Source: JAPLFM01 sp964650885
GTDB taxonomy: Bacteria > Bacteroidota > Ignavibacteria > Kapaibacteriales > UBA2268
Assembly (NCBI GenBank): GCA_964650885.1
Contig: CAZYXG010000045.1
Span: forward strand, 1-22,138
Direction: 5' to 3'
DNA length: 22,138 nt
A program made the position numbers and the translations under genes. Each line of letters begins with the position of its first letter. Position 1 is the first letter of the stretch. Positions 6,452 through 15,081 of the stretch are shown in pieces. Under the pieces are notes generated by a model. That model did no database searches, was not told the origin of the DNA, and saw nothing but the letters and a program-made list of their open reading frames with translations.

Positions 6452-8148
6452 TGGGTTTTCAATTGAAAATATTGATAAAAATATTACTAATCTCAATTTT
6501 ACTTTCACAGTCATTATTTTCAGATGAACTGTTAGAAAGAGTAATTATTAATCCATTGAACAGAGCTACTTTCTACTATAATGAAATTCCTCAGTATAAA
6601 GCATCACTTTCCGAAGATAAAAAAAGTTTAGAAATCACATTTGAATCTACAGGTTTCAAAAACTCATTTTCCGATTTGATTGGTAAAGGAGTGATTGAAA
6701 GAATAAGTGCCGAAAAGCAAGGCAATATTATTACTGCCAGACTACAATTAGGTGAAAAGAGAGGATATAATGCAATCTCGCTACCATTTTCCAAAGCGAT
6801 TATGGTGGAATTTTTCAAATGGGAAAAATTATCGCAAGCTGAAGATGTTTATCGCACTGCTCTTTTATCATTAGAATCAGGCAATAAAACATTAGCTATC
6901 AATGATTTACAGAAAGCATTTAAGATGGGTGAAGGAAATGCCGCTGCTATTCTTGGAGTGATTAAACTCAATGATGGCAGTGATAATGAAGCACTTGAAC
7001 TTTTGAACTATGCAGAAAAGAATGAATCTAACATATATGATTACTTAGCTGCATTAGGTAACTACTATAAAAAACATAATGATAATGCAAAAGCAAATGA
7101 ATATTTCAAAAAGTTCAAAGAGAAAACTGGAATTGAACTTGGGAATCCCAATGCTATAGCAGAAACCCCTAAAGATACTATAGCCAAAGATACTACAAAG
7201 AAAACAATGGTAGGCGAAACTAACAATCAGAATAGCTTTTTGCCAGAGTTTACATTTGGTAAATTAGTTTCTTCACTTGGCTATGTGTTATTCGCCTTTG
7301 CTATATTAATAATGTATTATTACTTCTCTTGGCGAAAAAAACAAGCTCAACAGCTTGCAAATAGCAAAAACAAGGAATCTAAAATTCCATTTGCAACACC
7401 AGAAACTCAAGCTCCAAGCCAAAATTATAATAGAAAGCAAAAAGATTATGTTGAAAAACCTAAAGCTACAAACCAAAGGACTAACCCAAATATACTTAAT
7501 AAAACTTATGGCAAACTTAAGCCTAATAAAATCAATCAGTTCACGAAAGATAATTTAGTTGTTACTCCTAAGCCAAAAGAAATTAAGCCAAACGTTGTGG
7601 AAGAAACTCAGAATTTACAAATCGAAGAGTTTTTGAAATCATACATACCTGAGAAAAGAAAAGAAACACAGAAAGACGAAGAAGAAAACGTATTAAAAAT
7701 GCTTGAGCGTGCTTTAACCAAAAAGAATGATACCGAGCCACGTCCCGATTTAACTCATTCTGTGGAAAAAACGGCAAAAGAAAAACCTATAAAAGAATCA
7801 AAGCAAGTTATTGAAAGCAGTAAAGATGAGGTGATTTCTTCATTTAAAGAAACTACTCCTAAAAGCAAAGTTACAAACTTAACTGAGCCAAAGCTGGATA
7901 CTGAACAAAAAGATGCAATTGTTTCATTTGCAATGCACTTAGCTGAAAAGCAAAAAAACATTAAAAAGCAAGATTTAGAAAGATTAGATAGCAAATCATT
8001 GCCAGATGATGAAGTTGAGCTTAACGAGTTAGCCAAAGAAAAGGGCTTTGATACAGGCACTCTTGAAATCAAAAAGAATCTCGAAAACAGAGAAGATAAT
8101 AATCCCCTAGCAGCAAAATTAGCAGAGAAGTTTAAATCGAAGAAGTAA
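6451..8148 (+). CDS. FimV/HubP-like membrane protein with TPR-like region
   Basis: The 565-residue product has a signal peptide (about 1-24, ILLISILLSQSLFS) and a beta-rich domain (about 28-125) that could be AMIN-like. A helical repeat stretch (about 130-228) resembles Sel1/TPR repeats (YRTALLSLESGNKTLAINDL). A transmembrane segment (about 270-292) precedes a long charged, low-complexity tail that should lie in the cytoplasm. This resembles the layout of FimV/HubP/TspA polar landmark proteins, although those carry their TPRs in the cytoplasm and often have LysM, which I do not see. It ends the flhF run, and FimV/HubP proteins are known partners of FlhF and MinD-like ATPases. The landmark role is inference; a generic envelope TPR protein is the alternative. 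Confidence 0.6.
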   Translation: MGFQLKILIKILLISILLSQSLFSDELLERVIINPLNRATFYYNEIPQYKASLSEDKKSLEITFESTGFKNSFSDLIGKGVIERISAEKQGNIITARLQLGEKRGYNAISLPFSKAIMVEFFKWEKLSQAEDVYRTALLSLESGNKTLAINDLQKAFKMGEGNAAAILGVIKLNDGSDNEALELLNYAEKNESNIYDYLAALGNYYKKHNDNAKANEYFKKFKEKTGIELGNPNAIAETPKDTIAKDTTKKTMVGETNNQNSFLPEFTFGKLVSSLGYVLFAFAILIMYYYFSWRKKQAQQLANSKNKESKIPFATPETQAPSQNYNRKQKDYVEKPKATNQRTNPNILNKTYGKLKPNKINQFTKDNLVVTPKPKEIKPNVVEETQNLQIEEFLKSYIPEKRKETQKDEEENVLKMLERALTKKNDTEPRPDLTHSVEKTAKEKPIKESKQVIESSKDEVISSFKETTPKSKVTNLTEPKLDTEQKDAIVSFAMHLAEKQKNIKKQDLERLDSKSLPDDEVELNELAKEKGFDTGTLEIKKNLENREDNNPLAAKLAEKFKSKK

Positions 8149-8205
8149 GCAATGTTTTATTGATAATCACTAAATTCTTCTAACTCACTTCAAAATTATC
8201 ACTTA

Positions 8206-8427
8206 TTATGATTTTCCCAACAAATATTCCATTAAAAGACTTTGGTTCTTCCAACTTGAATGAATTGTCTTAAAAAGATTGTCAATCAAATTATTGATTA
8301 ATATCTTTTCGTTTTTATCCAATCAATCATATTTTTCTATTAGTTCTTTATCCATAGTTTTATGTAGCATAAGATTTTCTAAATCATAGATATCGTTATA
8401 TTTTACATTCACTGACAAAAGTAACAT
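8206..8427 (-). pseudogene. Decayed small ORF with one in-frame TGA
   Basis: From ATG (8427) to TAA (8206) the frame has 74 codons with one TGA at codon 35 (8325-8323). The product on both sides looks protein-like: MDKELIEKYD before the stop and LDKNEKILINNLIDNLFKTI after it. That amphipathic helix pattern resembles the tail that follows the helix-turn-helix in some XRE-type regulators, but there is no HTH here. It could be a broken regulator fragment or chance. Confidence 0.3.
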
Positions 8428-8500
8428 AATTTTTCTTTCTTAAAAAGCATAATTTAACAATCGTTTTCTCATTTTCTTAAATAAATGAACTGGTTTTTCT

Positions 8501-8508
8501 TAATTTTG
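8501..8508 (+). promoter_or_regulatory. Putative -7 box (TAATTTTG) before murD
   Basis: TAATTTTG fits the Bacteroidota -7 consensus TAnnTTTG and lies 32 nt before the murD ATG, a typical leader length. No TTTG stands at the standard 19-nt spacing upstream, so the match is partial. Confidence 0.35.
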
Positions 8509-8540
8509 TTTCCATTGATTAAACAAAGAATACAAATTTA

Positions 8541-9878
8541 ATGAAAGTAACTATTATAGGGGCTGCCAAGAGTGGTAGCGAAGCTGCTAAATTAGCTAAG
8601 AGAAAAGGATACGAAGTATTTGTAACTGAATCAGCTTTAAGCGATAAGTTCCAAGATACAATTAAAGAATTTGACGAATTAGGCATAAATTATGAATTTG
8701 GTGGCAATACCGATAAATGTTTTGCCGATTGTGATTTAATTATCACCTCTCCAGGTGTGCCTCCGCAAACAAAAGTTATCCAAACAGCAGAAGCAAAGAA
8801 TATTAAGATAATTTCCGAATTAGAGTTTGCTTATAACTATATTAAAAATAATAAAGTTATAGCAATTACTGGGACTAATGGTAAGACCACTACTACCAGT
8901 CTTATCCACTATATTTTGGAAAAGTCTGGCAAAAAATCACTTTCACTGGGGAATATTGGTACTCCACTTTCTAAAGTTGTTGATAATTTAATTGGAGATG
9001 AAATTCTTGTAATCGAAGTTTCGAGTTATCAATTAGATAGGATAGACAAGTTCAAACCCGATATTGCTATTATTTTAAACATTACCCCAGACCATTTGGC
9101 ATACCACGGTACTTTTGAACAGTATGTTGATGCAAAGTGGAAAATTACAAAGAACCAAAATATTGATAATTTACTAATTTTGAATAAAGATGATCAGACG
9201 CTGGGGGGAAAATTCACTTCGAATGCCAGCAAAGCTTACTTCTCTCTTCAAGATACAAATAGCGATATTTACATCAGCGAAGAAAAGCTTGTCATCTCCA
9301 ATTTGCAGCATAATAAAAAAGAGGAATTGATGCTTACACGGGAAATGAGACTTCCTGGTACCCACAATTTATATAATGCAATGGCAGCAATTCTTGCTTG
9401 CCGCCGTATGGAAGTTCGCAATGAAGACATACGTGATGCATTAGCTAAATTCTCTGGAGTAGAACATAGATTAGAATTCGTTCGCAATATTGATGGCGTG
9501 GACTACATAAATGATTCTAAAGCCACTAATATAAATGCCACTTGGTATGCCTTAAGCAGCTATAAGCGTCCAATTGTTTGGATTGCTGGTGGGCAAGGCG
9601 ATAATAATGACTATAAATTCTTAGATGAAATTGTAAAGCAGCATGTAAAAACTATAATTTGTATAGGAGACGAAGCTGATTCTATCAATAATCATTTCTC
9701 TGCTTTCAAAAGCTGCCAAAAAGCAACTACTTTCAATGATGCTATCTTACTTGCAAAAGAATCTGCTTCAAGTGGTGATGTTGTTTTATTCACTCCTGCT
9801 TGCAAAAGTTTCGATATGTTTGCAAATTACGAACACCGTGGCAATGTTTTCAAAGAAATTGTAAATTCTTTACTATAA
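8541..9878 (+). CDS. murD: UDP-N-acetylmuramoyl-L-alanine--D-glutamate ligase
   Basis: MurD adds D-glutamate to UDP-MurNAc-L-Ala in the cytoplasm during peptidoglycan precursor synthesis. The 445-residue length is normal. The N-terminal Rossmann-like domain starts VTIIGAAKSG, and TSPGVPP follows. The central domain has the ATP-binding GTNGKTTTT (111-119) and GNIGTPL, then IEVSSYQLD and LNITPDHLAYHGT. The C-terminal ligase domain has GVEHRLEFV, YINDSKATNINAT and FTPACKSFDMF, which are specific to MurD among Mur ligases. ftsW follows 18 nt downstream, a common pairing in division and cell-wall clusters. Neighbouring mra/mur genes such as mraY, murG and murC are absent from this window. Confidence 0.96.
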   Translation: MKVTIIGAAKSGSEAAKLAKRKGYEVFVTESALSDKFQDTIKEFDELGINYEFGGNTDKCFADCDLIITSPGVPPQTKVIQTAEAKNIKIISELEFAYNYIKNNKVIAITGTNGKTTTTSLIHYILEKSGKKSLSLGNIGTPLSKVVDNLIGDEILVIEVSSYQLDRIDKFKPDIAIILNITPDHLAYHGTFEQYVDAKWKITKNQNIDNLLILNKDDQTLGGKFTSNASKAYFSLQDTNSDIYISEEKLVISNLQHNKKEELMLTREMRLPGTHNLYNAMAAILACRRMEVRNEDIRDALAKFSGVEHRLEFVRNIDGVDYINDSKATNINATWYALSSYKRPIVWIAGGQGDNNDYKFLDEIVKQHVKTIICIGDEADSINNHFSAFKSCQKATTFNDAILLAKESASSGDVVLFTPACKSFDMFANYEHRGNVFKEIVNSLL

Positions 9879-9896
9879 GATTTAGGAGATACTGCA

Positions 9897-11069
9897 ATGG
9901 AAGAGAGAAAAAAAGGGCATATAGATTGGTTCATTTTGCTACCTGTGCTAGCACTTATGCTATTTAGTATATCATTTGTGCAGTCGGCTAGTTCTCCCAT
10001 TTCAATGCAGAAATCTGGCTTTGCAGATAGATTCTACATTCGCCATTTGATTATGGTGTTAGTTGGAATTGGCACAATGATTACCCTTTCACAAATTGAT
10101 TACAACAAATATCGAAAATTCACCAAAGTAATGCTGGGTGGCTCAATAACTTTGCTTATCTTAGTTTTGTTTGTCGGCATTGGTGCAAAAGGTGCATCCA
10201 GATGGATTGGTATTGGTCCAATTCAATTCCAACCATCTGAGTTAGCTAAATTTGCCTTAATTGCTCACTTTGCAAACCTATTAGCTAATGGTAAATCAAT
10301 CATTCGTACTTTAGAGTTTGGATTTATACCACTTATGATTTGGATGGGTGCCGTATGTTTGCCTATTGCTTTTCAGCCAAATTTCTCTGCAGTTGGAGCT
10401 ATCATTGCTATATGCTTCACTCTTATGATTGTTGGTGGTGTGCGTTGGAAACATCTTTGGATTAGCGGATTAGTTATTTTCGTTGTCGGAGTTTCAGCAT
10501 TTCTAAGTGCTTCTTATCGTATGAATCGTGTTTTAACATATCTTGGAATGGGCGAAGGAGCTAAAGATATGGGTGAAAAAGTTGGCTATCAAGCAAATCA
10601 AGCACTTCTTGCTATTGGTAATGGAGGTATTTTTGGAGTTGGTCCAGGTCAATCTCGTCAATCGCATTTGTTCCTACCCGAATCTTATGGTGACTTTATC
10701 TTCTCAGTTATTGGTGAAGAATATGGTTTTATTGGACTTACTGCAATTATTGCATTGTATGCCACAATTGTATTCCGTGGTTTTAAAGTAGCTAAAAATG
10801 CTCCAAATGCTTTTGGTTATTACTTAGCTACTGGTATTATTACCACATTTTCAATATATGTGATGGTGAATGCAGGAGTCAATACAAGTTTGCTACCTAC
10901 AACAGGTGTACCATTCCCTTTCCTTTCTTATGGCGGTACTGCAGTTGTAATTTATTCCGCAGCTATTGGAGTGTTATTGAATATTTCTGCTCAATCTAAT
11001 ATATATCCTCGCCAACAAGAGGAAGATGATCAAGAAGACAAACAAGAAGAACTCTTCACAAATTCTTAA
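9897..11069 (+). CDS. ftsW: SEDS peptidoglycan glycosyltransferase FtsW
   Basis: FtsW is the SEDS-family polymerase that builds septal peptidoglycan with a partner class B PBP. The 390-residue product is mostly membrane, with about ten hydrophobic segments. SEDS landmarks are GASRWIGIGPIQFQPSELAK, GPGQSRQSHLFLPESYGDFI followed by FSVIGEEYGFIG, and TTGVPFPFLSYGG. Asp266 in ESYGDFIF lines up with the catalytic Asp of FtsW/RodA. An AGGAG Shine-Dalgarno at 9884-9888 stands 8 nt before the ATG, one of the few strong ones in this window. RodA is the alternative, but the position after murD favours FtsW. The tail is acidic. Confidence 0.9.
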   Translation: MEERKKGHIDWFILLPVLALMLFSISFVQSASSPISMQKSGFADRFYIRHLIMVLVGIGTMITLSQIDYNKYRKFTKVMLGGSITLLILVLFVGIGAKGASRWIGIGPIQFQPSELAKFALIAHFANLLANGKSIIRTLEFGFIPLMIWMGAVCLPIAFQPNFSAVGAIIAICFTLMIVGGVRWKHLWISGLVIFVVGVSAFLSASYRMNRVLTYLGMGEGAKDMGEKVGYQANQALLAIGNGGIFGVGPGQSRQSHLFLPESYGDFIFSVIGEEYGFIGLTAIIALYATIVFRGFKVAKNAPNAFGYYLATGIITTFSIYVMVNAGVNTSLLPTTGVPFPFLSYGGTAVVIYSAAIGVLLNISAQSNIYPRQQEEDDQEDKQEELFTNS

Positions 11070-11145
11070 CCCTACAAATATTGTTTAAAAGGTTTTCAGA
11101 GTCTTTCATAAATTGCTAATTGATTTAATCTAAAAACTTTAAAAA

Positions 11146-13422
11146 ATGATAGACAATATTGATAATATTTTCAGCGGGCTGAACGAGAAACAAAAAGAAG
11201 CCGCACAGCACAAAAATGGTCCATTAATAATAATTGCAGGAGCTGGCTCTGGTAAAACCAGAGTTATCACACAGCGAGTTGCGTATCTGATTGCTTCAGG
11301 CATTGCTCCTTGGAACATACTAGCTCTTACTTTCACTAATAAAGCAGCCAAAGAACTTAAAATTCGTATTTCAAAAATAGTTAGTGAAGATACGGCAGCC
11401 AAAATATGGGCAGGTACTTTCCATTCTATTTTTGCTAAAATATTGCGATTTGAAGCTCAATCAATTGGCTACGATTCAAACTTCACTATCTATGATGCCG
11501 ATGATCAATTAGCTGCCATTAAAACAGTGATGAACAAGCTATTAATTGCTCATCAGTCTGTTCCACCTCAGCAAGTGCGAAGTAGAATTTCAAATGCAAA
11601 AAACCAAATGAAGTCAGTTGCTGAATTTAAAAATCAAGCTCGCACTACTTTCGATAAACAAGTTGGTTTTATCTACGAAGTTTATGAGCAATATTTGAAA
11701 CAAAACAATGCTATGGATTTTGATGATTTGATTTTGAAAACTATTGATGTGCTTGAATCTTCGCAACAAGTGCTTCGCAAATATCAAGAAAAATTCAGAT
11801 ACCTACTTGTAGATGAGTATCAAGATACAAATAAAGCTCAATATATAGTAATAAATTTATTAGCAAAAGCACACCAAAACTTATGTGTTGTGGGAGACGA
11901 TGCTCAAAGTATTTATAAATGGCGTGGTGCGGACATTAAGAATATTTTGGAATTCGAGAAAGATTATCCAAATTCTAAAATAGTTCGTTTGGAGCAAAAT
12001 TACCGTTCAACTAAAAATATATTAGCCGCTGCCGATTCACTTATTAAAAACAACAAAAATCAATTGCCAAAAACAATTTGGTCGGACAATAAAGACGGCG
12101 ATTTAATTGATATTATTGATTGCGAAGACGAGCGAGACGAAGCCAGCAGAATCGTCAATATTATCAAATCTAAAATTAGTAAAGACCATGACTACCGAAG
12201 CTTTGCTGTGCTTTACCGCACTAATGCACAAGCTTTGCCTCTTGAAAATGCCTTACGAATAAACAATATACCTTATGTTATTGTGGGTGGGGTTTCATTT
12301 TTCAAACGCAAGGAAATCAAAGATACTTTGGCATATTTGCGACTTCTTATAAATAAGCGTGACGATGAATCTCTTTATCGAGTTATAAATGAGCCGCCTC
12401 GTGGAATTGGAAATACTACCCTTCAGCATGTTCGTGATTTTGCCAGCAATAAAGGCACTTCCATTTATGTTGGCTTGATTAATTCAGAACAAATAACTAG
12501 TTTGCAAGCTAGAGCTGTCAATGCTATTTTGAAATTTGTCAAGTTAATTGAGAATTACACCCAAGTTGAAAAAGATGGACAATTCGCAGAATTAATTTAT
12601 CAATATATTGAAGCAACTGGTTTGCCCGAAATGTACCGAGAAATGGGTACGGATGACGCAAACGACCGTTGGAACAACATTCAACAATTATTAAATGATT
12701 TGAGAAACTTTTTCAATGCCAATCCCGAAGGAAGTCTTTCAGATTATTTGCAGCAAGTTACCCTCCTTTCCGATTATGACGAGAAAGACACTAGTGGCAA
12801 CCACGTAACGATTATGACATTGCATTCGGCAAAGGGATTAGAGTTCCCTATTGTCTTCTTGACTGGCTTGGAGCGAGGACTTTTCCCTATGATTCGAGAC
12901 GACAGCGACGATATTGAAGAAGAACGCCGATTGATGTATGTGGGAATTACTCGTGCTGAAGAAAAACTTTACATAACTTATGCCAAACGTAGGACTAAAT
13001 TCGGTGAAACTCAAGAATGCTTACCATCGCAATTTTTGAAAGAACTTAATTTTGATGTTTTAAATTGGAAAGCTGGAGCAAAAGCAAAAGAAGACGCACT
13101 AAATAGAGAATACTCACAAGTTAGCTACAATCGCACAGCTGCTAATCAAATTTTTGGCACTACAAAACCAAAACCTAATTTTAGCCAAAATGCAAATAAC
13201 TATTCACAAGTTAACGATGATTATAATTATTCGCAAGTAGCACAGCCAAGCATTTTAACAGAGAAATATAAGCTAGGTGACAATGTACAACACTCTAACT
13301 TTGGGCTGGGAGTAGTAACGGGAATGAAAGGCGAAGGCGATATGAAACAAATCACAGTTAGATTCAACTCAGTTGGCAAAAAAAGTCTAATGCTTAAATA
13401 TGCAAAATTGATAAAAGTGTAA
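11146..13422 (+). CDS. pcrA: UvrD/PcrA-type superfamily 1 DNA helicase
   Basis: This 3'-5' SF1A helicase acts in nucleotide excision repair, replication restart and conflicts with transcription. Motifs run in order: Q-motif (LNEKQKEAA), Walker A AGAGSGKT (31-38), Ia GTFHS, II LLVDEYQDTN, III VVGDDAQSIYKWRGAD, IV RLEQNYRST, V TIMTLHSAKGLEFPIVFL and VI RRLMYVGITRAEEKL. After a linker, the C-terminus (YKLGDNVQHSNFGLGVVTG onwards) is the Tudor-like domain of PcrA/UvrD that binds RNA polymerase. The 758-residue length is typical. Rep is less likely because it lacks this C-terminal domain. It begins 76 nt after ftsW with no clear promoter and seems functionally independent. Confidence 0.92.
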   Translation: MIDNIDNIFSGLNEKQKEAAQHKNGPLIIIAGAGSGKTRVITQRVAYLIASGIAPWNILALTFTNKAAKELKIRISKIVSEDTAAKIWAGTFHSIFAKILRFEAQSIGYDSNFTIYDADDQLAAIKTVMNKLLIAHQSVPPQQVRSRISNAKNQMKSVAEFKNQARTTFDKQVGFIYEVYEQYLKQNNAMDFDDLILKTIDVLESSQQVLRKYQEKFRYLLVDEYQDTNKAQYIVINLLAKAHQNLCVVGDDAQSIYKWRGADIKNILEFEKDYPNSKIVRLEQNYRSTKNILAAADSLIKNNKNQLPKTIWSDNKDGDLIDIIDCEDERDEASRIVNIIKSKISKDHDYRSFAVLYRTNAQALPLENALRINNIPYVIVGGVSFFKRKEIKDTLAYLRLLINKRDDESLYRVINEPPRGIGNTTLQHVRDFASNKGTSIYVGLINSEQITSLQARAVNAILKFVKLIENYTQVEKDGQFAELIYQYIEATGLPEMYREMGTDDANDRWNNIQQLLNDLRNFFNANPEGSLSDYLQQVTLLSDYDEKDTSGNHVTIMTLHSAKGLEFPIVFLTGLERGLFPMIRDDSDDIEEERRLMYVGITRAEEKLYITYAKRRTKFGETQECLPSQFLKELNFDVLNWKAGAKAKEDALNREYSQVSYNRTAANQIFGTTKPKPNFSQNANNYSQVNDDYNYSQVAQPSILTEKYKLGDNVQHSNFGLGVVTGMKGEGDMKQITVRFNSVGKKSLMLKYAKLIKV

Positions 13423-13486
13423 ATATTTTTTTTCTTTTTCTGTAGATACTCGTCTTTTACCTGTCTCTTTTTTTTTATGTTAACTT

Positions 13487-13580
13487 GAGCTTGTAGAAAT
13501 GCAGTAATTTGTGCCTGTAAGAATTTGGACTTTGTGCCTGTAGGATTGCGGTTATTGTTCCAGTCGAAATGCGGTCATTT
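13487..13580. repeat. Degenerate 23-24-bp tandem repeat, four units
   Basis: Units lie at 13487-13510, 13511-13533, 13534-13556 and 13557-13580. The middle two begin GTGCCTGTA, and all end in a (G/T)(T/A)(C/A)(T/A)TT-like pattern. The array runs directly into the 41-bp module at 13581. It is too degenerate and lacks spacers, so it is not a CRISPR array. Confidence 0.5.
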
Positions 13581-13621
13581 GGCAGTCCTAACACCCTCCG
13601 CAAGCAAGCTGGTACTTCCCT
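13581..13621. repeat. 41-bp intergenic module, copy B
   Basis: This begins GGCAGTCCTAACACCCTCCG and matches 259-299 at 32 of 41 positions. It lies between the convergent pcrA and peptidase genes. The central inverted repeat seen in copy A is weakened here. Confidence 0.6.
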
Positions 13622-13681
13622 TTTCATTTTTCTACTTGTGTTGTTTTTGTATGTAAAATGTCATTTAATATTCTTTTGTTA

Positions 13682-14569
13682 TTATGATACCATATTAATA
13701 TCGACATCAATATCGCCATCTAATTCATCTAACATGAGTTCACTGTAATCCAATATAGAAACATATTGTTCTTTGATTTCTGAATGGCTTAATATTGGTT
13801 TCAAATTTCTATGAGGTGTTAAAAGTTCCCATTCTATATTCGAGTAAACTTTTGCTATTTCGTAAAGATATTTCATGTCTACACACTCTTCTACAGTATG
13901 TTCTTTGAAGTACCCAACACTCAGGTTTACACACTCTGGTACAAAATCTATAAAATTAGTAGCATCACAAAACCTACCGTCTACTAACTTGAATTCTTTT
14001 CCACTTATTTTAAAATTTCTTGATTTTAAGTTTTTGGCAAACAATTTAGAACACCCAGATGTCCCATAAAACGAAGTTACTATTTGATTATATCCACCCC
14101 TATCGAAAGCTATGATTCTGTCTATATTGTGTTTTATCCATTTCGATGTTTCAGGAACTTCTGTGAAGCGTCTAGATGAAACTCCGCCTCTTTCTTCTCC
14201 TGTAAAGAATATGTAATTTCCTGGAATTTTATTCTCAATCATGTAAAGCATTATTAAGACACCGGCTTTATCGTCAGCCCCTAGTATAGAACTCCCATCA
14301 GTATGAATAAAATCTCCTTTTATACTATGGTGTATATCCTCAACGGTGGAGGTGTAAGTATCAAGGTGTGATGTGAATATAGTTCTAGAATTCCCTATGT
14401 TGACCATTACGTTATCACCATCAAAAGTATATTCTTTAAGGTACTTAAATATATCTAATTGTGATTCTGTTCCATATGGGTACGTTCTTGATGTTAATTC
14501 AATAAAGGTTTTATGAAAAATGTCTTTATTCAAAATGATTTCCTGAAATGTTCTGAATACGTCCTGCAA
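13682..14569 (-). CDS. Zinc-dependent peptidase of the M20/M28/M42 type
   Basis: This is a cocatalytic two-metal aminopeptidase or carboxypeptidase-like enzyme; the substrate is unknown. All expected ligands are present: SHLD (His68, Asp70), LGADDKAG (Asp99), TGEERGG (Glu125, Glu126), AFDRGG (Asp156) and FKEHTVEE (His224). The 295-residue product lacks a clear lid or dimerisation insert, so it is a compact version. A TTG directly after a TAA opens the frame. A second TTG at 14536 follows AGGA with 7-nt spacing, and a TTTG/TATAATTG promoter-like pair sits right over the first TTG. The true start may therefore be 14536, giving 284 residues. The gene stands in a minus-strand accessory patch, with no signal peptide and no obvious operon partner. 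Confidence 0.8.
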   Translation of the reverse strand: MQDVFRTFQEIILNKDIFHKTFIELTSRTYPYGTESQLDIFKYLKEYTFDGDNVMVNIGNSRTIFTSHLDTYTSTVEDIHHSIKGDFIHTDGSSILGADDKAGVLIMLYMIENKIPGNYIFFTGEERGGVSSRRFTEVPETSKWIKHNIDRIIAFDRGGYNQIVTSFYGTSGCSKLFAKNLKSRNFKISGKEFKLVDGRFCDATNFIDFVPECVNLSVGYFKEHTVEECVDMKYLYEIAKVYSNIEWELLTPHRNLKPILSHSEIKEQYVSILDYSELMLDELDGDIDVDINMVS

Positions 14570-14634
14570 TTATACGAAAAAAATATGACAATTCCAAATT
14601 GGAAATATAATGCAAGTTGTTGTTTTCTATACTC

Positions 14635-14874
14635 TTACATTTCGTTTATTTTTTTCATAATTAGATCGTGATCTAAGTTCGTACCTTTTCTTTTTTTTGC
14701 TAATTCTTCCCAAGTGTCGTCAAGGTCTTTTTGAGCTTTGTGTAGGTCATTAAAACTTTTGCTTAAAGTTGGGTCGAGTTTAAAGAATAAATAAAGAAAT
14801 GGTTTTAGCAATGCTGTAAAGAAACTCACTACTCCTTTTTGAGCAATGTTTAATTCTGGTTCAAGTTTTTCCAT
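14635..14874 (-). CDS. Small hypothetical protein
   Basis: I do not recognise this 79-residue product. It has a hydrophobic stretch (about 15-33, VVSFFTALLKPFLYLFFKL) and then a charged helical part (FNDLHKAQKDLDDTWEELAK) that could be a coiled coil. An AGGA lies 6 nt before the ATG. It is 65 nt upstream of the peptidase gene on the same strand and downstream of two smaller ORFs, so it may be a leftover or a genuine small membrane-associated protein. Confidence 0.5.
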   Translation of the reverse strand: MEKLEPELNIAQKGVVSFFTALLKPFLYLFFKLDPTLSKSFNDLHKAQKDLDDTWEELAKKRKGTNLDHDLIMKKINEM

Positions 14875-14949
14875 AATTAATCCTATTAAGTTTGGAAAAA
14901 AGTTGTTGTATTATTTTATTGATTTACCATTAATCTTAAGATTATTGTA

Positions 14950-15069
14950 TTAATCAATACTCAATCCGTATAGATTAATCATAGCTCCATCTGCTTTGGC
15001 ATAATCTTCAAAAGAACTATGTCCAATTGCTTTAATTTTATCTAATTCACTAATCATTTGACCATCCAT
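14950..15069 (-). CDS. Very small ORF, 39 residues
   Basis: ATG to TAA encodes MDGQMISELDKIKAIGHSSF, then EDYAKADGAMINLYGLSID. The composition is protein-like, but I recognise no family. It begins 12 nt after the 48-residue ORF in the same direction. It may be a true small protein or the surviving end of a larger gene. Confidence 0.35.
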   Translation of the reverse strand: MDGQMISELDKIKAIGHSSFEDYAKADGAMINLYGLSID

Positions 15070-15081
15070 TTTCTTATTCCA

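Larger units (their letters stand above)
8149..8540. other. Intergenic gap with a decayed ORF and putative murD promoter
   Basis: Between the flagellar run and murD there is no intact gene. The minus strand keeps a 74-codon frame with one internal stop, and the last 40 bases carry a TAnnTTTG box in front of murD. I saw no terminator hairpin for the preceding operon. Confidence 0.55.

Noticed and set aside
8323..8325. TGA recoding as selenocysteine or Trp
   Set aside because: No SECIS-like structure is seen, and genes such as murD use TGG for Trp; decay or a sequence error is simpler.
13487..13580. Possible CRISPR array
   Set aside because: Four degenerate units abut without spacers, and there are no cas genes.
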